Part shown: one piece after another, positions 26,586-35,240 of the stretch
How positions within the stretch are numbered: the first letter of the stretch is position 1
Layout: each line of letters begins with the position of its first letter
Origin: Pyrobaculum sp. 3827-6
GTDB taxonomy: Archaea > Thermoproteota > Thermoprotei > Thermoproteales > Thermoproteaceae
Length of the DNA: 64,000 nt
NCBI RefSeq assembly: GCF_025641885.1
Contig: NZ_JAOTQN010000002.1
Location: 1-64,000 of the forward strand
Direction of reading: 5' to 3'
The notes under the pieces: model-generated
What the model was told of the DNA's origin: nothing
Database searches by the model: none
Seen by the model: only the letters and a program-made list of their open reading frames with translations
Position numbers and translations under genes: made by a program

Positions 26586-27590
26586 ATGCTATACGTCGTC
26601 GTCGACGGCTTCTTCGGCGACACGGGAAAGGGCAAAGTCGTGGCGTATCTAGCCGCCGTCGACAAGCCGGCGCTGTGCGTGAGGACCGGCGCCCCCAACG
26701 CGGGGCATACAGTGGTTTGGAGAGGTGAGACCGTGGTCCTACGCACGCTCCCCACGTGCTTCGTCAACCCCGGCTCCAAGCTGGCCGTGGCACCCGGCGC
26801 GTTGATCAAGATAGACGTCTTCCTCTCGGAGGTTGAGAAGTTCGGCAGAGGCCGTAGCTATGTCGACTTCAACACAGGCGTCATAGAAGAGGCACATGTG
26901 GAGCGGGAGAGGGCAGACGAATTTCTCATGAAAACAGTCGGCTCCACGGGGCAGGGCGTCGGGGCCGCGATGGTCGACCGCGTCCTCCGGAGGCTTAGGC
27001 TGGCCAAGGAGTTCGAGGCGCTCACGCCCTACCTCGCCGACGTCCCGGCGATGATACACCAAGAACGGGATCGGGGCGTGGTTATAGAAGGCACCCAGGG
27101 GACCTTCCTATCCCTCTACCACGGCACCTACCCCTACGTCACAAGTAGAGACGTCACGGCAAGCGGCGTGTTGAGCGAGGCGGGGGTGGGTCCCAGGGCC
27201 GTGGACCACGTCGTGCTTGTATTCAAGGCCTACGTTACGAGGGTGGGCAACGGCCCCCTACCCGGCGAGCTACCGCCAGAAGAGGCCGAGAGGAGGGGGT
27301 GGGCCGAGCGGGGAGCCGTCACCGGCAGGCCGAGGAGGGCGGCGCCATTCAACATGGAGCTCGCCAAGCGCGCAGTTCTCCTCAACACCCCCACCCAAAT
27401 AGCCATAACAAAGATAGACATCCTCTTCAGAGACGCCTCAGGCAAAACCAGGTGGACAGATCTGCCGCCAGAAGCCAGGAAGTGGATTGAAGAAGTGGAA
27501 GACGCGCTGAAGGTACCCATCACGTTAATAGGAACCGGCCCAGAGCCGCAACACATGGTAGACTTGAGAAAGGAGAAAGGAGTAGTGTAA
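26586..27590 (+). CDS. purA: Adenylosuccinate synthetase PurA
   Basis: Condenses IMP with aspartate using GTP on the way to AMP. The P-loop reads GFFGDTGKGKVV (about 8-19), with Thr where most homologues have Glu, as in short archaeal forms. The His loop GAPNAGHTVV (about 36-45) and the Thr/Arg region GSTGQGVGAAM follow. At 334 residues it is about 90 shorter than bacterial PurA, the known archaeal short type. TTACTTAAAAC lies about 26 bases upstream of the ATG. A PaREP1-like gene intervenes before purB. Confidence 0.94.
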   Translation: MLYVVVDGFFGDTGKGKVVAYLAAVDKPALCVRTGAPNAGHTVVWRGETVVLRTLPTCFVNPGSKLAVAPGALIKIDVFLSEVEKFGRGRSYVDFNTGVIEEAHVERERADEFLMKTVGSTGQGVGAAMVDRVLRRLRLAKEFEALTPYLADVPAMIHQERDRGVVIEGTQGTFLSLYHGTYPYVTSRDVTASGVLSEAGVGPRAVDHVVLVFKAYVTRVGNGPLPGELPPEEAERRGWAERGAVTGRPRRAAPFNMELAKRAVLLNTPTQIAITKIDILFRDASGKTRWTDLPPEARKWIEEVEDALKVPITLIGTGPEPQHMVDLRKEKGVV

Positions 27591-27601
27591 TAAAGAGAGG
27601 T

Positions 27602-28084
27602 GTGGAGGTTTTGCCAGAGCCTTGGTTCGACCTAATGCGGTATAGAGAGGTGCGGCTAAGGGAAGCTCTTTACGAGGCTGAGCTGGCGGAGAAGTTCCTC
27701 GAAGAGGGCCTTGTGCGAAATGCCGCGGGTAAGGCCTTCCAGAGCTGGAAGGCTATTGTCGCCGCGTATTCAGTGGATAAAATCGAGGAGCTGGGTAAAG
27801 CTTTCCCCGGCCGTAAAAAGCCGAGAGGCGCCAGACGCGTCGTCGACAAGGCTGTGTGGATAGTGGCAATAATGCCAGCCATGGCCCTTAAGAGGGTGGC
27901 GCAGATAGTTGGAGGAGACGTAGATCTCTATACAAACATAGCGCTACTGCTCCGCGAGTATCAGTACAACGGCCCCGATCCCGAGGGTATACTCAGCGTG
28001 TATCCAGACGACGACGCCGCGGTAAAGGACGTGAAGAGGCTAGTCGAAAAGGCTAAGGAGCTGGCGAGACAACTCCATTTATAA
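27602..28084 (+). CDS. PaREP1/PaREP8-like helical protein
   Basis: 160 residues, mostly helical and highly charged. The core LVRNAAGKAFQSWKAIVAAY (about 38-57) and the YNGPDPEG motif (about 119-126) recur in the protein encoded at 32.2 kb. The pattern of an early Gly-Asn-Ala-Ala helix followed by a hydrophobic helix and a late Tyr/Asn motif resembles HEPN-like bundles, but no catalytic signature was verified. GTG 27602 lies 11 bases after the purA stop, preceded by GAGAGG, and purB follows closely, so it may be carried within a purA-purB transcription unit. Confidence 0.7.
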   Translation: MEVLPEPWFDLMRYREVRLREALYEAELAEKFLEEGLVRNAAGKAFQSWKAIVAAYSVDKIEELGKAFPGRKKPRGARRVVDKAVWIVAIMPAMALKRVAQIVGGDVDLYTNIALLLREYQYNGPDPEGILSVYPDDDAAVKDVKRLVEKAKELARQLHL

Positions 28085-28105
28085 AAACTCGGAAACAACG
28101 TGGCG

Positions 28106-29320
28106 ATGTACGTATCCCCATTTGACTGGCGCTACGGCTCCGAGGAGATGCGCCGCCTCTTCAGCCAGGAGGCAGTCATCAACGCCTATCTAGAGGTGGA
28201 GAGGGCGCTTGTATGTGCGCTGGAGGAGCTGGGCGTGGCTGAGAAGGGCTGTTGCGAAAAAGTAAAAAACGCAGAGGTAGGCGCCGACGAGGTCTACCGG
28301 CTTGAGAAGGAGACGGGACACGACGTGCTGAGCCTAGTGCTTCTGCTGGAGCAGAGAAGCGGGTGCAGATACGTGCACTACGGGGCCACCTCCAACGACA
28401 TAATAGACACGGCGTGGGCTCTGCTCATTAGACGCGCCCTCTCCATTATAAAACAGAGGGCGCGGGCCGTGGGCGAGGAGCTGGCGCGCCTCGCGGAGAG
28501 GCACAAAACCCTAGAGATGGTGGGCAGGACGCACGGGCAGTGGGCCGAGCCCATCACGCTGGGTTTCAAATTTGCAAACTACTACTACGAGCTCCACATC
28601 GCATGCAGACAGCTGGCCCTCGCCGAGGAGTTGATAAGAGCCAAGATAGGCGGCGCCGTCGGCACCATGGCCGCGTGGGGGGAACTAGGACCCGAGGTCA
28701 AGAGGAGGGTCTCCGAGAAGCTGGGCCTCCCCCACCACGTAATTACCACCCAGGTGGCGCCCAGGGAGGCATTCGCCGTGCTCGCCGCCTCTCTGGCGTT
28801 AATGGCGGCCGTCGCCGAGCGCCTCGCGGTGGAGATAAGAGAGCTCTCCCGCCCCGAAATCGGCGAGGTGGTGGAGAGGGGAGGCGGCTCCTCCGCCATG
28901 CCTCACAAGGCCAACCCCACAACCTCAGAACGCATCGTCAGCCTGTCGAGGTACCTGAGGGCTTTGACACACGTGGCATTTGAAAACGTGGCTCTGTGGC
29001 ATGAGAGAGATCTCACAAATTCCGCCAACGAGCGTATATGGATACCCGAGGCCCTTCTCGCGCTGGACGAAATCCTCAACAGCACCCTGAGAGTTTTGAA
29101 GACTATATACATAGACGAGGCGAGAATAGAGGAGAACCTACAGAAGGCGCTACCCCACATCCTCACAGAGTTCCACATGAATAAACTGATAAGAGAGGGA
29201 CACAGCAGAGCCGAGGCGTATAGAAAGGCCAAGGAAATACACGCATTGACATACGAATACCATAATTGGCCCGTGGAGAAACTGATAGAAGAAGCAATAA
29301 AACTGAAGCTGTGCGATTAA
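28106..29320 (+). CDS. purB: Adenylosuccinate lyase PurB
   Basis: Cleaves adenylosuccinate to AMP and SAICAR to AICAR. It belongs to the fumarase/aspartase superfamily, with signature SSAMPHKANPTTSER (about 263-277), HYGATSNDIIDTA (about 91-103) and the catalytic His in VGRTHGQWAEP (about 139-149). About 404 residues. ATG 28106 is preferred to the in-frame GTG at 28100 because TTATAAAAAC lies about 26 bases upstream. It is in the same orientation as purA with one PaREP1-like gene between. Confidence 0.95.
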   Translation: MYVSPFDWRYGSEEMRRLFSQEAVINAYLEVERALVCALEELGVAEKGCCEKVKNAEVGADEVYRLEKETGHDVLSLVLLLEQRSGCRYVHYGATSNDIIDTAWALLIRRALSIIKQRARAVGEELARLAERHKTLEMVGRTHGQWAEPITLGFKFANYYYELHIACRQLALAEELIRAKIGGAVGTMAAWGELGPEVKRRVSEKLGLPHHVITTQVAPREAFAVLAASLALMAAVAERLAVEIRELSRPEIGEVVERGGGSSAMPHKANPTTSERIVSLSRYLRALTHVAFENVALWHERDLTNSANERIWIPEALLALDEILNSTLRVLKTIYIDEARIEENLQKALPHILTEFHMNKLIREGHSRAEAYRKAKEIHALTYEYHNWPVEKLIEEAIKLKLCD

Positions 29321-29420
29321 TCTGTATTCAAAAATTTAGCAAAAATCTGCCTTGATACAGTTGTACGCATCCATTAAGCGATGTAGTCTCAGTTTTTAAA
29401 CCCCCTTTTCCCTCCCTCCC

Positions 29421-29996
29421 GTGCTTGTTGGTGTTGTGGACTACACGGTGGGCAACGTCGGTAGCGTACTAACGGCGTTGAGAAGGGCGGGGGCGGAGCC
29501 TGTAGTTGTGAAAAGCTTAGAGGAGGCGGCGGGGGTCGACGCGCTGGTGTTGCCCGGCGTCGGCACCTACGAGGCTGCCTACGCGCTGGCCCACGAATTT
29601 AGAAATGCGATTTTGGAAAAGCCGACGCTGGCCATATGCCTCGGCATGCAGTTGCTGTTCGAGGCAAGCGAAGAGGGCGGGGGGCGGGGGCTCGCAGTCT
29701 TCAGAGGGCGGGTGGAGAGGGTAAGGGCCCGTAAGGTGCCGCACATCGGCTGGGCGTATACGCATGTGGCGAGGCCCGACGGCGTGGTGGAGGAGGGGTA
29801 CTACTACTACCTACACAGCTACGGCGTGCGCTGGGACGGGGAGGACCCCTCGCACATCGCCTACGTGGAGCCGGGCGATAGATACGCCGCGGCGGTTAGG
29901 AGGGGCCACATACTCGGCGTGCAGTTCCACCCAGAGAGAAGCGGCAAGGCCGGCCTCGCGCTGATTAGGAGATTCCTAGCCGAGGCGCGCAGGTAG
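29421..29996 (+). CDS. hisH: Imidazole glycerol phosphate synthase glutaminase HisH
   Basis: Supplies ammonia from glutamine to HisF. A class I glutamine amidotransferase of 191 residues with the nucleophile Cys in AICLGMQLLF (about 72-81) and the His-Glu pair in VQFHPERSGKAG (about 173-184). The N-terminal VVDYTVGNVGSV is typical of HisH. The GTG start at 29421 follows TTTTTAAAC by about 22-26 bases. It ends directly before the convergent hisI gene. Confidence 0.95.
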   Translation: MLVGVVDYTVGNVGSVLTALRRAGAEPVVVKSLEEAAGVDALVLPGVGTYEAAYALAHEFRNAILEKPTLAICLGMQLLFEASEEGGGRGLAVFRGRVERVRARKVPHIGWAYTHVARPDGVVEEGYYYYLHSYGVRWDGEDPSHIAYVEPGDRYAAAVRRGHILGVQFHPERSGKAGLALIRRFLAEARR

Positions 29997-30395
29997 CTAC
30001 AGCAAGCCGCGCCGCTCCTCCCCGCTCTTCAAGACGTGCGACGCCGAAGACTCGAAGCACGACCTAGAACCCGTGTGGCACGCCGCGCCTATCTGGAAGA
30101 CCTTGAGCACGACGGCGTCGCCGTCGCAGTCCGTCCTAAACTCCTTTACTATCTGGTAGTGGCCGCTGGTCTCCCCCTTCAGCCAGACCCTCTTGCGCGT
30201 GGTGGAGAAGTAATGCGCAAGGCCCGTGGTGAGCGTCAGCACCACGGCGATCGGGTCCATATACGCCACCATCAAGACGTCTTTAGTAACCACGTCTTGT
30301 GCAACCGCCACCACAGTGCCATCTATGTGGCGGTAGCGTAGAGACGACGCAATTTTCCAAGCCTCCTCAGCAGATGCCAAAGGCCTAGGCTCCAT
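29997..30395 (-). CDS. hisI: Phosphoribosyl-AMP cyclohydrolase HisI
   Basis: Opens the purine ring of PR-AMP, third step of histidine synthesis. At 132 residues it is the single-function form. Metal and Zn-binding residues appear in FRTDCDGDAVVLK (about 88-100) and IGAACHTGSRSCFE (about 105-118), with VLMVAYMDPIAV near residue 40. The start overlaps the 3' end of a PaREP1 gene by 11 bases, so it is probably cotranscribed with it. Confidence 0.95.
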   Translation of the reverse strand: MEPRPLASAEEAWKIASSLRYRHIDGTVVAVAQDVVTKDVLMVAYMDPIAVVLTLTTGLAHYFSTTRKRVWLKGETSGHYQIVKEFRTDCDGDAVVLKVFQIGAACHTGSRSCFESSASHVLKSGEERRGLL

Positions 30396-30900
30396 GAGAA
30401 TTTGTCTGGCTTTTAGGTTTGTCGTGTTCGAGAATTCGCTTGGCGATCCTATCGACGAAGTTTTTTACCTCCTCGTAGGCTTTCCTCACGTCGGATTCAG
30501 TGGCCCACCCCTCGTAGAAGTTTATGTGCATGGCGTTTGCGGCGTTCCAGGCGTCGCGTACCCAGTCGCCTAGCTCAGCGGCGATTTTATCCTTATAGCG
30601 CCACAGCTCTCCGCGTGACGCCAGTCTGGCGCCGTCGCGCCAGTAGGCGTAGGCCTTCACAGCCAGCGCCGCCGCCCCCCAAATCTTCTCACTAGCCTGA
30701 CGGAAGTCGCCGGTTCCAAGCTCCTCCCCCGCCGTCTTTAGGAGCTCTAGGGCGGCCTCGGCGTATGCTTTGGCTTTGCCGGGTGGGTCTACGTCGGCTA
30801 GTAGCCGCTCTAATAGATAATCCTCTATAGACACGCCAGCCTCATCCGCTCTTGCCTTAAGCTCCCTCACGATTCTAGACGGCAACACTAACGTCTCCAC
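30385..30900 (-). CDS. PaREP1-family protein, second copy
   Basis: 171 residues with the same architecture as the 18.8-kb copy: an RHH-like N-terminus (METLVLPSRIVRELKARADE) and a helical domain with KIWGAAALAVKAYAYWRD and MHINFYEGWAT. The central 197 bases are identical to the first copy, while the flanking coding sequence differs clearly, indicating recent recombination. GTG start 30900 with TTTATATAGG about 20-26 bases upstream. It overlaps hisI by 11 bases, so it is the leading gene of that unit. Confidence 0.85.
   Translation of the reverse strand: METLVLPSRIVRELKARADEAGVSIEDYLLERLLADVDPPGKAKAYAEAALELLKTAGEELGTGDFRQASEKIWGAAALAVKAYAYWRDGARLASRGELWRYKDKIAAELGDWVRDAWNAANAMHINFYEGWATESDVRKAYEEVKNFVDRIAKRILEHDKPKSQTNSHGA
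30503..30699. repeat. 197-bp perfect repeat, copy 2
   Basis: Identical to 18872-19068 and in the same orientation, inside the second PaREP1 gene. The copies are 11.6 kb apart. Confidence 0.9.
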
Positions 30901-31084
30901 ACATCTGTGATGGTAGAAATTTATATAGGTTACCGAGCTCGACGAAGTTCAGCTCTTTCGCAGTTCTGCCAAAGGCTCGGCGTAGGGCACGCGTGTATAC
31001 GCATCAACGAAACGGCGATATACGCTACGTATTCGCCCGCCGTGCTACATAGATAAGGTTTTATAACTATAGTTTGCTTGGTCC

Positions 31085-32125
31085 GTGTTGTTGCCCGAAA
31101 TAGACTTCGCCTACGATGAGCCTGACGTGGGCTATCAGAGGATAAGGCTTCACTTTAATGAAAACCTCTTCCTCCCAGAGGACTACTACAGAGCTGTCAC
31201 GGCGCTCCCCGAGCCGTGGGAGATACGCTACTACACAGATCCTAATAATAAGAAGCTAGCAGTGGCTATAGAGAGGCATCTAGGCCTCCCACAAGGCTCC
31301 GTCGTTGTAACTGCTGGGGCTGACGAGGGGCTGAGGCTCGCCATGCAACTAGCCGCGCATATGGGGCGCGGCTTAGCTATTGTGGAGCCCACCTACGGCA
31401 TGGCGCGTGTGGTGGCTAGGCAGGTGGGGCTGAGGCCCGCGGTTGCTGTCTACGGCGTGAATTTGTCGCTCGACGTCGACGCGGTGGCGAGGCTTGGCGT
31501 CGGCGCTGTGTACGTCTGCTCGCCTAACAACCCCACCGCCCACGTGGTGAAGGAGGTGGAGGAGCTCGCGGCGAGGTTCAGCGGCCTCGTAGTGCTAGAC
31601 GCCGCATACGCCGAGTTCGCCGGGTACTGGACGCCGAAGCTGTACGAATATGGAAACGTCGCCGAGGTGAGGACTTTTTCAAAGGCGTGGGGCCTTGCGG
31701 GGCTGAGAGTCGGCTACGTCGTCGCCCAAAAGCGGCTGGCCGAGGCTCTGAGGGCGCTGTCACCGCCGCACCCCATCTCCTCCTTCTCGGCCAAGGTGGT
31801 GGAAAAGGCGCTGGAGGTCGGCAGGCCGTACGTGGAGCGTTCCGTAGAGGAGTTGAGTGAAGTACGCCAGTGGGCCGCGGCGCAGATAAGAGGCGACAAG
31901 TACCACGGCCCCACCAACTTCATCACAGTCAAGGTTGGCGACGCAGAGGCCGCGGCCTCCAAGCTGGAGAAGGCCGGCTTCGTGGTGAGGGTACTCGGCG
32001 GAAAGCCGCTCTGCCCCTCATGCATACGCTTCACCCTGGCCCCCCGCCCCATCATGGACAAGTTCCTCCAACAGTTAGAAAAAGTCCTGCAAGAAACCTC
32101 TGGAGGTAGGAGCCAGGCTCCTTAG
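31085..32125 (+). CDS. hisC: Histidinol-phosphate aminotransferase HisC
   Basis: PLP-dependent fold-type I aminotransferase of 346 residues that transaminates imidazole acetol phosphate. It has HFNEN near the N-terminus (substrate region), CSPNNPTAHV (about 140-149), the Asp-Ala-Ala-Tyr of LDAAYAEF, and the Schiff-base Lys in TFSKAWGLAGLRVGY (about 198-212). Location in the histidine region favours HisC over a general aminotransferase. GTG start 31085 with TTTTATAAC about 22-28 bases upstream. A second, more divergent HisC-like gene is at 55.6 kb. Confidence 0.88.
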   Translation: MLLPEIDFAYDEPDVGYQRIRLHFNENLFLPEDYYRAVTALPEPWEIRYYTDPNNKKLAVAIERHLGLPQGSVVVTAGADEGLRLAMQLAAHMGRGLAIVEPTYGMARVVARQVGLRPAVAVYGVNLSLDVDAVARLGVGAVYVCSPNNPTAHVVKEVEELAARFSGLVVLDAAYAEFAGYWTPKLYEYGNVAEVRTFSKAWGLAGLRVGYVVAQKRLAEALRALSPPHPISSFSAKVVEKALEVGRPYVERSVEELSEVRQWAAAQIRGDKYHGPTNFITVKVGDAEAAASKLEKAGFVVRVLGGKPLCPSCIRFTLAPRPIMDKFLQQLEKVLQETSGGRSQAP

Positions 32126-32222
32126 GCCCAAGCGGCGCCGCGCCTCCCGGCGCTTTGTGTAGATTGTATAGCGGCGGCTCGCCGCGGGGTTATGGTTTTT
32201 AAAAGAGGGGACTTGTGGACAT

Positions 32223-32723
32223 GTGGAGACCGGCCGGAGGGGGGTCCAGATATTGAGGATACCGCTGGAGGACGTGGCGAAGGCAAGGCTTATGGAGAGC
32301 AGAGCTGAGGTAGAGCTGGCTAGGAAATTCCTCCACGCAGGTCTCCTAAGGAACGCCGCCGGCAAGGCTTTCCAAGCGTGGAAAGCATATCTCTCCTACC
32401 TAGCAATTAAGCACCAAGATCTGTTCCAGCTAGAGGGTGTTAAAATCTTGAGGAGGGGCATCGGCGTCTTGCGTAAGGAGCTGGTGCTTGCCCTGGCGCC
32501 CACCACCATGATGACGCAACTGGCCGAAAAGCTAGGCGCGAGAGAGCCGGAGGTCGTGGAGCTCACTGCCTTGGCCTTGTTGATACATGAATACCAGTAC
32601 AACGGCCCAGACCCCTCCGGCGCTCTGAGCAAAATACCCAGCGACGACGCGGCCAGGGGCCTTATAGAGAGGCTAGTTACGCAACTAGAGAGGAGGCTGG
32701 CGGGCGAGGCCGGCAGAACTTAG
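32223..32723 (+). CDS. PaREP1/PaREP8-like helical protein, second member
   Basis: 166 residues. It shares with the 27.6-kb gene the core LLRNAAGKAFQAWKAYLSYL (about 40-59) and the YQYNGPDPSG motif (about 125-134), but overall identity is moderate. Helical and charged, function unknown. The GTG at 32223 has TTTTTAAAAG about 20-27 bases upstream, so it has its own promoter. Immediately downstream lies the hisG remnant. Confidence 0.7.
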   Translation: METGRRGVQILRIPLEDVAKARLMESRAEVELARKFLHAGLLRNAAGKAFQAWKAYLSYLAIKHQDLFQLEGVKILRRGIGVLRKELVLALAPTTMMTQLAEKLGAREPEVVELTALALLIHEYQYNGPDPSGALSKIPSDDAARGLIERLVTQLERRLAGEAGRT

Positions 32724-32744
32724 GGGCCGCCGCGTCTACTGAGT

Positions 32745-32842
32745 TAACATTTATAGATTGACGGGTTGTGGCCCCGATTCCCGAGGACGTGTTCCCAGAT
32801 CTCGTGACGCGGCTTAAAGAGGCTGGGGTGAGAGATGTGTAA
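32745..32842 (+). pseudogene. hisG deletion remnant (promoter plus C-terminal end)
   Basis: An ATTTATAGATTGACGGGTTG promoter-like segment matches the hisG upstream region at 35194-35213 (TTTATAAATCGACAGGTTG). It is fused directly to a copy of the hisG 3' end: frame GTG 32768 to TAA 32840 encodes PEDVFPDLVTRLKEAGVRD, against PEDVLPDLVMRLKEAGARD in HisG. At the DNA level CCCAGATCTCGTGA and GCGGCTTAAAGAGGC are exact. About 760 bases of gene body are missing. It is a decayed duplicate, not expected to be functional. Confidence 0.85.
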
Positions 32843-32871
32843 TATAATCCTCACCGTCTTGGAGGGCCAAC

Positions 32872-34550
32872 TTAGCTACGGCGGCATATGCCCAGGGCGG
32901 CGCACAACGGCTCTAGGCGCATGAGGGTGTCTAGGGCGCCTCTGGTGAGTTGTATCTGTTTTGGCTTTCCGCTCCACTTGTCTACGCCGAGGGTTTTCAG
33001 CACGGCGGCTGTCCTTAGGTAGTCTGCCTCGCGTCCGCCCTCTGCGTTGGCGTGTATGTTGACGTAGCCACGAATCTCGTTGCCGCTGGTTTTGTAAAAC
33101 CTGGCCTCTTTCTCTACTGCTACTTCGCTGTTCCCCTCAACTACTTTTGCCTTTATCTTCACGACTAGGTGCTCCCTTGTCTCTCTTTGCTCTCTCCACG
33201 CCTCTACCTCCTCTATACGCACTCTCAGCCGCCTGCCCTCCACCTCCACCTCTCTCTCAATGGGCGGCTTCACAGAGCCCCACTGCTCCCCCTCGCGGAG
33301 GTACTGCTCAAGACGCTGGCGCACCTCCCCTCCCTTCCTCTCTGCCTCCCTTAGGAGCATGTCCCTCAGCCGCTGGGCCTTCTCCCTCACCTCGCCTTCG
33401 CCGTGTAGGGCGAGCCACCCGATGTACTTAAGTCCGTCTACGGTAATGCGCACGTAGCCGGGCCTGCCGCCCTCCGGCTCCCTAGCCGTGAAGTGGACGA
33501 AGCACCACTCCCCTTCGCAACCGTCCCGCATGCCCAGATCCCGTAGGAAGTTTACCACTCGCTCGAAGGACTGGGGGTCGCTGGGTTCGTGAATTACTTC
33601 TACAATGCCGTCTTTTTTCAGCGCCACGGAGAACCTTACGTTGCCCCACTCCGGCACTCCCTTCTCTAATTTCTTGACTAGGCGGCTGTATGTCTCCTCT
33701 CCGAGGACGCCAGCCTCTCTACACCTCTCCAAAAACTCAGCCACGGCTTTTCTAACCGCCTCGTGCACCGACTCGGCGGCCAGCGCATTGGTGGTCACGG
33801 CTATGTACCACTCGTCGCGGTTGCGAGATTTGTGGTGACGTTTAAATACCTCCGCCTTTACGCCTACAGCCCTCAGCACCGCCGCCCTCCGCTCAGCCTC
33901 GGCGCGGTCGGTGGTGTCGAAGCGGAGTTCCACTTTTATTGTTTTCATCAAGGCGTATTGCATATTCCGCCGCTACGCCGTCAGCTTCGACGATCAGCCT
34001 AGCCCTCGGCCTCCCGCCCTCTGCGGTGAATCCCTCCACCCGCGCCTTCACCTTCTCTGCCTTGGCCATGTCAATAAGCTTTTCCACCTTTGAATAAATC
34101 TGTTCGTCGCTCTTCACCACCTCAAGCATACGCTCAAGAGCCGCCAGATACGGCAGAGCCTCCCGGGCGAACCTCCTCGCCTCCCCGCCGTACAGCCTTA
34201 TGTAGACTGCTCTCTCGGCTTTTGTCATCTTCGGCTGGTACCCCAGCTCCCTCAGCAACGCGTAGTAGAGGTCGGCCTTGACCTCAGCCGGCACCTCATC
34301 CTCCTCCCCGCCGCCGACGGCCAGCACAACCTCATTCGCCGTCACAGTCCCGTCCCCCAGCACTGCGTGTAGGAGCATACCCACGACGCGTCTCCTCGCA
34401 ACCCCGCGCTTTCCAGCATCTTCTTCGCTCTGCGCCAGCTCTCTCAAGGAGTTCACAAGGGTGTGGAACACCCGGTGTTGCTTTAAGCCCGGCGCCTTTG
34501 CAAGCCACTCACCCAGCCACCTCTCCAACCTCTCTCTAGACGCCGCGCGC
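32872..34550 (-). pseudogene. PaREP2b fragment, 5'-truncated and frameshifted
   Basis: Homologous to about residues 770-1327 of the large PaREP2b protein at the left edge. It covers the LLHAVLGDGTV and LRELGYQPKM region, then, in a different frame from about 33950, RAAVLRAVGVKAEVFK and the C-terminal block through RLEPLCAALG. The first frame runs 33893-34528 and ends in RRG after the shift; the second runs 32872-33963. The N-terminal ~770 residues are absent and no promoter is visible upstream. PaREP2b copies are often decayed in Pyrobaculum. Confidence 0.88.
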
Positions 34551-35190
34551 CGGGCCGCGTCGCTGAGTGCTCCAAACGTCTTGGCGCGGGGTCTTCAAGA
34601 CATCGGCGCCGCGGCCTCTAGAAGCTTTTGTGGAGTGGCTTTCCTCGATTTCGCCTAGGGGTTCTGCGTCTAGAGTGTATGATCTGTGGAGGCGCCGGCT
34701 CGTGCAGAGGGGCGACACGCGGCGCGGTGAAGTGGGCCGTCGATAGAGGCCTCGTGGTAGGTGTGGCGGAGTTGGCCAGCGGCTGGCTCAGCCAGCCAGC
34801 TCTGAAAGCCGCCGTCTCGACGTACAAGGCGGTGGTGGAGGGCGGGAGCTGTGAGTCGAGAGGAGAAGAGGAGCGTTAAAACTCCACAAAGATATGTGCG
34901 CCGCAGACGCCGAGAAGCGGCTGAAAGACGCCGGGCGGCGCGCCGGAGGGCTGGGCGAACTCCGATATACGGGTGTTGGGCTGTAGTCTGCCTCGCCGCT
35001 GTGGGTTGCTACAGGCGACTGCAGAAGCCCATATGCTGGCGTAGCGGCGGCTTGCGCCAACCCCCGCACGCCGCCTCAGAAGCGGGCTCTCCGCTACTTG
35101 CGTTTTGCGCCCCGGCTCCATCCCCGGTTTACACCACGGCGGCGAACGCCGGGTTTTTCGCCGTGTAAACAGAGCCGCCGCGGCTCTCGG
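34551..35190. other. Non-coding or decayed stretch before hisG
   Basis: About 640 bases between the PaREP2b fragment and the hisG promoter. A short frame at about 34676-34879 reads GAVKWAVDRGLVVGVAEL and looks coding-like, but has no start, promoter or family. The region ends in two hairpins just before the hisG TATA. Probably debris of former genes. Confidence 0.4.
35127..35187. other. Two adjacent hairpins upstream of hisG
   Basis: GTTTACAC (35127-35134) pairs with GTGTAAAC (35163-35170), enclosing a nested stem CGGCG/CGCCG and a T run. Directly after it AGAGCCG (35171-35177) pairs with CGGCTCT (35181-35187). They lie immediately upstream of the hisG TATA, so before the transcript starts; a DNA-level protein site or an old terminator are possible. 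Confidence 0.45.
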
Positions 35191-35196
35191 GCTAAT

Positions 35197-35206
35197 GTTT
35201 ATAAAT
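35197..35206 (+). promoter_or_regulatory. hisG TATA
   Basis: GTTTATAAAT precedes the hisG ATG (35241) by about 39 bases, leaving a short leader of roughly a dozen bases rather than a leaderless message. A related copy (ATTTATAG) stands before the hisG remnant. Confidence 0.55.
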
Positions 35207-35240
35207 CGACAGGTTGCGGCCTCTATGGATAACCCTCCCC

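Noticed and set aside
32745-32842. A functional small protein gene with its own TATA
   Set aside because: Its sequence is explained by fusion of the hisG promoter with the hisG C-terminal codons, so a remnant is the simpler reading.
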